NCBI RefSeq assembly: GCF_016097555.1
Contig: NC_054701.1
Location: 62,406,543-62,470,542, forward strand
Source of the DNA: Gigantopelta aegis
Lineage: Eukaryota; Mollusca; Gastropoda; Neomphalida; Peltospiridae
Direction: 5' to 3'
DNA: 64,000 nucleotides
Below, piece by piece: positions 1 to 64,000 of the stretch. Made by a program: the position numbers and the translations under genes. The notes beneath the pieces were generated by a model. It did no database searches. It had not been told where the DNA came from and was given only the letters and a program-made list of their open reading frames with translations. Positions within the stretch are counted from its first letter, which is position 1; every line of letters starts with the position of its first letter.

Positions 1-3000
1 AGATAAATGAAAACCGTATCAAAGCAATACATTTTTATTCAGTATAAGACAATAATTATCTGTCAACACCATAACCCAGGCAAGGCCCCATGCTTATAAA
101 ACCTTTATACAGTATAGACAAATTTCTAATAACATCTTGAAACTTTAACGTCATGGCAACACATGCAAATTAATTTTATAAGCAAATTTAAGCATTTATT
201 CACTAAATATGACTGGAATATGGTAAATAGAATAAGTCTAAAAATAAATTCATCAGCCAGGCTAGAGGTTTTCGCAACTATCTTAGCACTACGATACCGT
301 AAAACTGCCACCGATATCACTACGACAAGCATTATAGTGACGTCATAGCCTATGATGGTTTTACGATATAATAGCACTAAGATAACTTACAAAATATGAG
401 CCCAGGTCTATTTTTGTTGTATTTTATTTGTCTTTAAAAAAGAAAATTAATTTGGCCATTAAGAAAAAGTTGAATTTGGTGAAGAAAAACTGAAAGGCAT
501 TATAAAAGAAAATGTCACAAGTTTGTACCCTGAAGCATTCTTAAAGCCATGCATAGTTTGAGGTTTTGGGTCACCCAGATCTGAAATTGGATATACATGT
601 GCAACAAACTGACAATTTTTAACAACAAATAAATATTAAAACATTTCCAATAAACCAAAACAAGCAAATCTGACTTTGTGACTATAGCATAAAACATTGA
701 TAGAAATCAAGACAGAACATTTTTAATAAACAAGTTTATATATATTCAACAAAATTAATTATGAGTGAGCATACTTTTTGGTAATTCTTTACTAAATTCT
801 CTCATTATTTTGTTACGTTTTGATCACAGAGCTATGTCATCTAAACAGGTCGTATTATGGTATGGTGTTGTCTGGCAACTTTCCGTGTCTGGAGCATATC
901 TTTCTTATTAATTCATATAGGATAATTAAACCTTGCATGCAAGTTTAACTTGGGATGGTGGTGTGTCACATACAATAACTAGGTCACCACGACCTACTTC
1001 TCATGGGTGTATCATGTAACCTTACTAGTGTTCTTTTACTGGTATTGCATTAAAAGAAGAATTAGTAAATTTGGAAAAAGTTGTATTAATTATGTTCTAT
1101 TTTTATTGCTTATAAAGTATTCATATTGTAAAATGTTGGGAGAGGCCTTAATATAGGCTAACACCTGTTAGCCAATCCCTTGACCACTACTGTTTTTGAA
1201 TGGCAATACATATTGTTGAAACCAAAGAAAAATACAAAACATATTTACTTGCCCTTAATTAATTTTGCTGAGTATGTATACTGGTACCTGGTTTACATAA
1301 AATGTTATGTTGTAGGTAATGGGTATACAACAAAATTGCCTCCTGACCCTCCCAAGTGGTCAGATCTTGAACAGCCCTAAGGATTAAAAGTACAGAGTAT
1401 CAGATAGTTTATTAGTTGCATAGCCACTTAGCCACCCAGCAGCTGAATTCATAACAAATGGTCCCAGTACATTGATTAACATATATACAAATATAAACAA
1501 ATCTTCAGCATTTGAAGTGTAACATCTACCAATCCCAGAATGCGCCAATAATGGGCCTTCTTTGCAAATCCAATACTTAGAGTAGGTCATACCCAAATAT
1601 TATGTTCCAATCCCACAATAGATATAAATATAATATACATAGAAGAATGCAATATTATTGTTAAATATTTCAAACTTTTACACTGAGGACAATGGACAAA
1701 TTGTAGGCAATGATTCTACACTACAGACATGCATACACTTTGAAGTGGATAATGAGCCAATAAGTATGTTGTCAGTATGATTAAAATCACATCCACTAGT
1801 CTATATAACTAGTCAAAGACCCCCAAAAAGAAGTTTATTGTGTTTAACAACATCACTAGAGCACATGGATTAATTAATCACTGACTATTGGATGTCAAAC
1901 ATTTGGTAATTCTGACTCGTAGTCATCAGGAAAAACCCGCTACATTTTTCCTGATGCAGCAAGATAGCGCTTTACCACTGGGCTACGACCCACTCTTAGT
2001 TAAAGACCAAAGACAAGTGGAGCTGATTTTAATCAGATTGGTATGTTGTTTTTCATTTGATATCACATTTCCTCTCTCCAAGGTAATATGTTCCACATTT
2101 AGTTTCTACTGAATTCCACAGGTTGGCCTATACCCCCACCCCCAGACTATGTCCAAAAACTCCCATCAATTTTCCAAACATATTTAACTAAAGCAATGGT
2201 TGCATTATTCCATGCAAAAGAACAATTTATTATTATAAAAACTCTTACAAAAATACATTGTACGACAAATATTCACACGGAAATCAGTAGATTGACTAAT
2301 ATAAATATTTATAATTTTACTACAAGTATAAATGTTGACAGTGCTATAGATGAATAACATGCACTATACATGTTTTAGATATAGCTACCAAGTTTACAGC
2401 AAATGTTAATCTATATGTGCTTAGTACAATGTACAGCCATACAGAAACCTTGGTGTATTAGTATAATAGATCATGACTGTTTCAAGAAATGTTCTTATAT
2501 CTAAGTAATACATTTTTAAAATTGATGCAATGAGAACACAGAGATTCTATGGAGAACATCACTATGATACATGTAAGTCATAATATCTCACTGTTCACAA
2601 ACATGTACTGTGAAATCCTTTGTTTTTACTGGCTTAAATTTCGTGGTTTTGCTAAAAAAAAACACCTAAAAAAACAACCCCACATTACAATGGACATCGA
2701 AATTTGTGGATCGATAATTTCATTATGTTCTTAATTTTGTTGACTGCAATAGTCCATAAATGACATGAAAATTAGACCACCATGAACAAAAGTAACTTAA
2801 TAGTAATTCAGGTACAGCAAAATCACCAGATCTTAATTCCATGTAAAAGAAAACATTTTTTCTTTTAAAGCATCAGTTTTCCTTGTGTGTTTTTTTTTTG
2901 TTGTGGGCTTGTTTTAGTGGGGTTTTTTTTTTATTGCAATCTGTATTTAACTATTAATATAATTATGTTTTTATTAATTAATAATTTTAAATATATATAT

Positions 3001-3472
3001 AATCCAAGTATATCTATTTGCAGCATAAACAGAGATGAAAGTTTTCCGGATTTATCCACAATTCTACATTTTTAATTGTCTTGTACAGGTTACCACGTTA
3101 CGACAAATGAAATAAATACATGTGTTGTAGTTAAAAAATAAAAACACTGCTAAAACTTGAAAGTCCTTCATTATTAAAGATACATGTATGCAAGACTATC
3201 TTTCTGACAAACAAAAGCCAGAGAAATCATTATAATTCTTTAGATTACATTTGGATGTATTAAACATGTTTGTATCTTTCAGCTAAAAGAAAAAAGAAGC
3301 AGAAATATTTGCTAATTTTTGTTTCTATTCATAAACAGGCAATTGTTTTCTTTACTACTTTATGGCTTGTTGCAAACATGAAACTTAATAGCTGATAACA
3401 ATAATTTGTTACCAATAATAAAATATCCAGTGTCAGTTTAATGATACTGATAACCAAACAACCAACAACAGT
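1..3472 (-). other. CASP 3'UTR and downstream DNA
   Basis: No coding exon was seen. The region is AT-rich with many possible poly(A) signals on the minus strand (TTTATT on the plus strand), so the transcript end cannot be fixed. It contains one minus-strand SINE at about 1826-1995. The segment near 75-400 has GC-poor, weakly repeated sequence of unknown type. Confidence 0.5.
1826..1995 (-). mobile_element. SINE, B-type head, truncated/degenerate
   Basis: It reads on the minus strand from GTCGTAGCCCAGTGGTAAAG (tRNA-like head) to a tail with TGACATCCAATAG and a GTTTAACAACACTAG-type end. The same tail occurs at 18203-18515 and, as fragments, at 47715-47778, 53155-53196 and 57385-57456. The middle part is shortened relative to the full copy at 60512-60812. 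Confidence 0.7.
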
Positions 3473-59045
<55,573 letters not shown>

Positions 59046-60511
59046 CTGCAAAACACCACAAGGTTTCATCTTCACAAACCAGATCCTCAATACACTAAAC
59101 CGTTTCTCTCATTTAACTTTCAACTAAAACATCAACAGATGGAACACAAAAAACATCATTGTTGTACAGCAACACAATGTTCAGTCCATTTCCACATTGA
59201 CTATGTCATCTACATCTTGAGCACTTCAGAGGCAAAATCCCATTTTCCAGAATCACAACTCGGTTTGGCAACATTATGTTCGAACATGTAGTTGTATTGA
59301 AAGAATGTTACTTTAGGTTTTACTCTTTCCAATACTTTTATAACACAGTATCCAAGTTTTATTTTCCAGAGATGCTACATGATGTCTCTATGGTCATATC
59401 AGAAAAACTAGCAAATTTGTCTTCTGTTTTTTTTTCCATCTAATGTTCCAGTTTGTGTTTTTCAACACTAAATTTAAATCTTGTGTTCAATGACTTAGAC
59501 AGTGGAAACCTCCCTTTCAAAAATACCATATGGTACATTCAAGTCTTACTGTTAATATTACTGTTTAAAACAAGACAGTTTTATAATCCATTAAATCCCC
59601 ATTCATTTAAATGTCACAAGCATATTGAAATAATAATCTGAGTTTCAAAAATAAGACCCTTTTTTTTTACAGCATTTACAAAAATACATAAAGAGAGATG
59701 TAAAACGTCCAATATACAAGCAAATTTCCTAATAGAGGAAGCTAATAAGATGTGTAGATTGACTGAAATCGTTCAAAGACAATGAAAGCAGACACATGAA
59801 AGAGACAAAAGCCAATCGCTGTGTCCTCTATCTACGTCAATATCCTAAATAATGGGACAGAATTGTCATGAAACAGATCAATCACATTAATCAATCAATC
59901 ACAAGGCTGTCAATCAATCAAACAAGATGTCACAAACTCTTCGTATCTATCATCTTGGGAGATCTAACCATGAACAGGTTGCCATAGCAATGGCTGGGCA
60001 AAATCCATTCCACGATCAATAAAAGTGCCCAATCAATCAGCCAATATATCGTTGGCTGGCAGAAATTGATCTATGTTTTGGAGATAAAAGAGAGATTGGT
60101 ATTCCGTGCCTGAAATCAACACTGCACAAAAAAAAAAGGTCAATTTCTCCAAGATGACAAGCATGACTTGAAAACGAATTCCTGCCCATCAATCTTATAA
60201 GAAATCACTCAATAAAAAGTGTTTCCCTAACATTTCATTTATGAACTTATTTTCCACATACTTCTTACACAGTAAACAACACTTTATTAGAATTTTTTCA
60301 CCAATCCACCCACAAAAACAAACTTATTCAATATTTGCTTTGTTTTCAAATGCTTTAGAATAATTAAACGTAATTGATACTAAATGTCTAGTTTGTGCAG
60401 TATCACCTCAGCCATAGTATAACATTACAATATTGCTATAATACAAAATACAGGCTTAACTAGTAATAAATTTGTGTTGATATGGTTGACTGCCTTCATG
60501 CCTCATACAAG

Positions 60512-60812
60512 GTGGGACGTAGCCCAGTGGTAAAGCGCTCGCTTGATGTGAAGTCGGTTTGGGATCGATCCCTGTCGGTGGACCCACTGGGTTATTTTTC
60601 GTTCCAGCCAGTGCACCACGACTGTGGTATGTGCGATCCTGTCTGTGGGATGATGCATATAAAAGAACACTTGCTGCTAATCGAAAAAAAGAGTAGCCCA
60701 TGAAGTGGTGACAGCAGGTTTTCTCTTTCAATATCTGTGTGGTCCTTAACCATATGTCCGACGCCGTAAATAAAATGTGTTAAGTGCGTCGTTAAATAAA
60801 ACATTTCCTTCG
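60512..60812 (+). mobile_element. SINE, B-type, near full length
   Basis: Head GGACGTAGCCCAGTGGTAAA, GGGATCGATCCCTGTCGGTG (B-box region), CCAGCCAGTGCACCACGAC, shared central domain, end GTTAAATAAAACATTTCC. Part of the ATATAACC stretch before the end is deleted. Confidence 0.85.
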
Positions 60813-60834
60813 TGCTATATACACAACTCTGATC

Positions 60835-60990
60835 ATCACTGTAGCTCAGTTGGTAGAGCAGTCGCCTGAGGTGCCTTGCTTGTAGGGATTCTCTGATTGG
60901 GGTTTTTCCCATCCTAACCTATATCACTCAACTGGTGTAACAAAGGTCATTGTATGTGCTGTGTTATCAGTAGGAAAGTGCATATAAAAT
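60835..60990 (+). mobile_element. SINE, D-type, tRNA-like head
   Basis: TGTAGCTCAGTTGGTAGAGC is a textbook tRNA D-arm/A-box sequence. The expected B box is degraded, and no anticodon or acceptor stem closes. The following AACTGGTGTAACAAAGGTCA and GTGCATATAAAATGG match the central domain of the other SINEs. Confidence 0.7.
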
Positions 60991-61989
60991 GGAAAAATGG
61001 AGCAAGCTTCCATTGAAGACAACATGTCAGAATTAACAAAAATATTAAAAAAATATTTTCAAAGGCTTTTAAGGATAAAATTACACCTTGTGGAAACTGA
61101 TTCAGTGAATTCTTTTTGTGCAGCCATTGTAAAGTGTATGTTTGTGTTTGTGCACAAATGAGCTGTGAAATTAAGCTCCTGGTAAATAAATAATTCAATA
61201 ATAATTGACCTGAATGTGTCGACATTAGTGTTTTTCTGATGATCGATTTATAAACATTGATTGGATGGGCTCCAGTGATACGATGATCGATTCAATGAAA
61301 GCCATTATAGATCATCGTAGAATATGTTCAATGTAAGGTTTCCGACCTGACGGCTACCATTTTCTTTTTCTTTCTTTTTTTTCTTTCATCAATAAATCAA
61401 ACATTAACAGATATGCTCACTGATCATATTACTAGTAAATCCATATGTTCATTGTTGGCATTTCTTTGGCATTTGCCAACAACAATAAAATATTTTTTAG
61501 ATTTTATTTTAATTTATTTTATTTCTTATTCTTTTTATAAAACTGATATCTATTACAATAAAATAATTTAAATAATTCAGATAAACCCAGGAGATCATGA
61601 TTTTTTTTTTTTTAAATTTAATAAGGAAAAAAAAAAACTGGCTTCATTTAATAGTTCTAATGCCTTTGTTTAATTTGGCCTAGCACAAGCATAATACCTC
61701 TAGTCCACTAACCAACATCATAGACAGTGTAGCTTTTTGCTCAATATTTATTTAGTAGTTGTTTGAAACCCCCTCCCCCCCCAACCACCCCTTAAAACCC
61801 CCAACCATGGTGCATAAATGATGATACACAATTATGAATGTATGCAGTCCTACCAATAATAATTTAAAAAAAATAAGTAGTTACCTTAGGAAGTATCTTG
61901 TGACTTTTAAGACAGTTGGTTGCTTTTAAAACATAGGTATGTTTACATGCTAAGATTTGTGAGAATATTAAAGAAGAAAATGCTGCCCA

Positions 61990-64000
61990 AGGCAGATTGT
62001 TGCTGATGAGAGGTTGCATCTAAAGAAAACTGGCTGTTGGAAAGATTACATCTAAAGTGAGGTGGCTGCTAAGGGGATGTTGTTGTTAAAGAGAAGTGAT
62101 TGTTAAAGAGAGGTTGCATCAAAATAACAGTGGCTGCTGGAGAGATTACATCTAAAGAGAGGTGGCTGCTAAGGGGATGTTGTTGTTAAAGAGAAGTGAT
62201 TGTTAAAGAGAGGTTGCATCAAAATAACAGTGGCTGCTGGAGAGATTACATCTAAAGTGAAGTGGCTGCTAAGGGGATGTTGTTGTTAAAGAGAAGTGAT
62301 TGTTAAAGAGAGGTTGCATCAAAATAACAGTGGCTGCTGGAGAGATTACATCTAAAGAGAGGTGGCTGCTAAGGGGATGTTGTTGTTAAAGAGAAGTGAT
62401 TGTTAAAGAGAGGTTGCATCAAAATAACAGTGGCTGCTGGAGAGATTACATCTAAAGTGAGGTGGCTGCTAAGGGGATGTTGTTGTTAAAGAGAAGTGAT
62501 TGTTAAAGAGAGGTTGCATCAAAATAACAGTGGCTGCTGGAGAGATTACATCTAAAGTGAAGTGGCTGCTAAGGGGATGTTGTTGTTAAAGAGAAGTGAT
62601 TGTTAAAGAGAGGTTGCATCAAAATAACAGTGGCTGCTGGAGAGATTACATCTAAAGAGAGGTGGCTGCTAAGGGGATGTTGTTGTTAAAGAGAAGTGAT
62701 TGTTAAAGAGAGGTTGCATCAAAATAACAGTGGCTGCTGGAGAGATTACATCTAAAGAGAGGTGGCTGCTAAGGGGATGTTGTTGTTAAAGAGAAGTGAT
62801 TGTTAAAGAGAGGTTGCATCAAAATAACAGTGGCTGCTGGAGAGATTACATCTAAAGTGAGGTGGCTGCTAAGGGGATGTTGTTGTTAAAGAGAAGTGAT
62901 TGTTAAAGAGAGGTTGCATCAAAATAACAGTGGCTGCTGGAGAGATTACATCTAAAGTGAAGTGGCTGCTAAGGGGATGTTGTTGTTAAAGAGAAGTGAT
63001 TGTTAAAGAGAGGTTGCATCAAAATAACAGTGGCTGCTGGAGAGATTACATCTAAAGAGAGGTGGCTGCTAAGGGGATGTTGTTGTTAAAGAGAAGTGAT
63101 TGTTAAAGAGAGGTTGCATCAAAATAACAGTGGCTGCTGGAGAGATTACATCTAAAGTGAGGTGGCTGCTAAGGGGATGTTGTTGTTAAAGAGAAGTGAT
63201 TGTTAAAGAGAGGTTGCATCAAAATAACAGTGGCTGCTGGAGAGATTACATCTAAAGAGAGGTGGCTGCTAAGGGGATGTTGTTGTTAAAGAGAAGTGAT
63301 TGTTAAAGAGAGGTTGCATCAAAATAACAGTGGCTGCTGGAGAGATTACATCTAAAGTGAGGTGGCTGCTAAGGGGATGTTGTTGTTAAAGAGAAGTGAT
63401 TGTTAAAGAGAGGTTGCATCAAAATAACAGTGGCTGCTGGAGAGATTACATCTAAAGAGAGGTGGCTGCTAAGGGGATGTTGTTGTTAAAGAGAAGTGAT
63501 TGTTAAAGAGAGGTTGCATCAAAATAACAGTGGCTGCTGGAGAGATTACATCTAAAGTGAGGTGGCTGCTAAGGGGATGTTGTTGTTAAAGAGAAGTGAT
63601 CGTTAAAGAGAGGTTGCATCAAAATAACAGTGGCTGCTGGAGAGATTACATCTAAAGAGAGGTGGCTTCTAAGGGGATGTTGTTGTTAAAGAGAAGTGAT
63701 CGTTAAAGAGAGGTTGCATCAAAATAACAGTGGCTGCTGGAGAGATTACATCTAAAGAGAGGTGGCTTCTAAGGGGATGTTGTTGTTAAAGAGAAGTGAT
63801 TGTTAAAGAGAGGTTGCATCAAAATAACAGTGGCTGCTGGAGAGATTACATCTAAAGTGAGGTGGCTGCTAAGGGGATGTTGTTGTTAAAGAGAAGTGAT
63901 TGTTAAAGAGAGGTTGCATCAAAATAACAGTGGCTGCTGGAGAGATTACATCTAAAGAGAGGTGGCTGCTAAGGGGATGTTGTTGTTAAAGAGAAGTGAT
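61990..64000. repeat. 100-bp satellite array, about 20 copies, continuing past the window
   Basis: Units recur every 100 bp (for example at 62161, 62261, 62361) with GGTGGCTGCTAAGGGGATGT, TAAAGAGAAGTGATTGTTAA and AATAACAGTGGCTGCTGGAG. Copies differ mainly at three sites (AGAGAGG, AGTGAGG or AGTGAAG; GGCTGCT or GGCTTCT). They alternate in a partly regular order, which suggests block-wise amplification. The array is intronic if the gene continues upstream. Confidence 0.93.

Larger units (their letters stand above)
59046..61980 (-). other. CUX/CASP intron upstream of first visible exon
   Basis: I found no further coiled-coil exon with good splice sites here. It contains the B-type SINE at 60512 and the D-type SINE at 60835. 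The rest is AT-rich sequence without recognisable features. Confidence 0.6.

Noticed and set aside
60838..60910. possible tRNA gene
   Set aside because: The A-box region is tRNA-like, but the B box and acceptor stem do not form and a SINE body follows. It is a SINE head.
61880..61925. possible upstream coiled-coil exon
   Set aside because: A donor-like GTAACT is present, but there is no pyrimidine tract or heptad-like coding sequence.

Overview
Eukaryotic (animal) genomic DNA, AT-rich, with long introns, dense SINEs, MITEs and minisatellites. The tRNA-headed SINE families with a shared tail, plus the protein similarity, suggest a mollusc, probably a gastropod. The species call rests on recollection, not a search. 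No prokaryotic features are present. Most open frames longer than 60 codons are chance or antisense shadows.

The window holds one recognisable locus, on the minus strand: the 3' three quarters or so of a Cut-like homeobox gene (CUX/cut) that also encodes the Golgi membrane protein CASP by alternative splicing. The 5' end (promoter and N-terminal coiled-coil exons) lies beyond base 64000. Reading down in coordinate, three shared coiled-coil exons (59045-58971, 58243-58137, 57306-57164) end on a phase-1 donor. The CUX form then uses 54951-54394 (CUT1), 53781-53666, 51657-50532 (CUT2), 49837-49403 (CUT3) and 42338-41341 (homeodomain and stop). The CASP form instead skips all of these and jumps 33.7 kb to 23475-23339, followed by 21323-21245, 11161-11070, 8746-8630, 7093-7007, 6293-6237, 5940-5860 (transmembrane), 4387-4323 and 3542-3473 (stop). 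I translated every exon and checked every phase. Both paths are open and in frame: 1185 residues for CUX and 369 for CASP within the window. The layout is the one known from vertebrate CUX1, so a transcription factor and a Golgi coiled-coil protein share a gene.

Region by region: 1-3.5 kb is CASP 3'UTR or downstream DNA. 3.5-23.5 kb carries nine CASP exons in introns rich in SINEs, foldback hairpins, MITEs and an 85-bp array. 22.1-23.3 kb is a tandem array derived from half of a CASP exon. 23.5-41.3 kb is CUX 3'UTR plus intron/intergenic DNA with a recent MITE pair and a 39-bp array. 41.3-59 kb carries the CUX exons, with a large 58-bp satellite in the CUT3-homeodomain intron. 59-64 kb is an intron ending in a 100-bp satellite that runs off the window edge.
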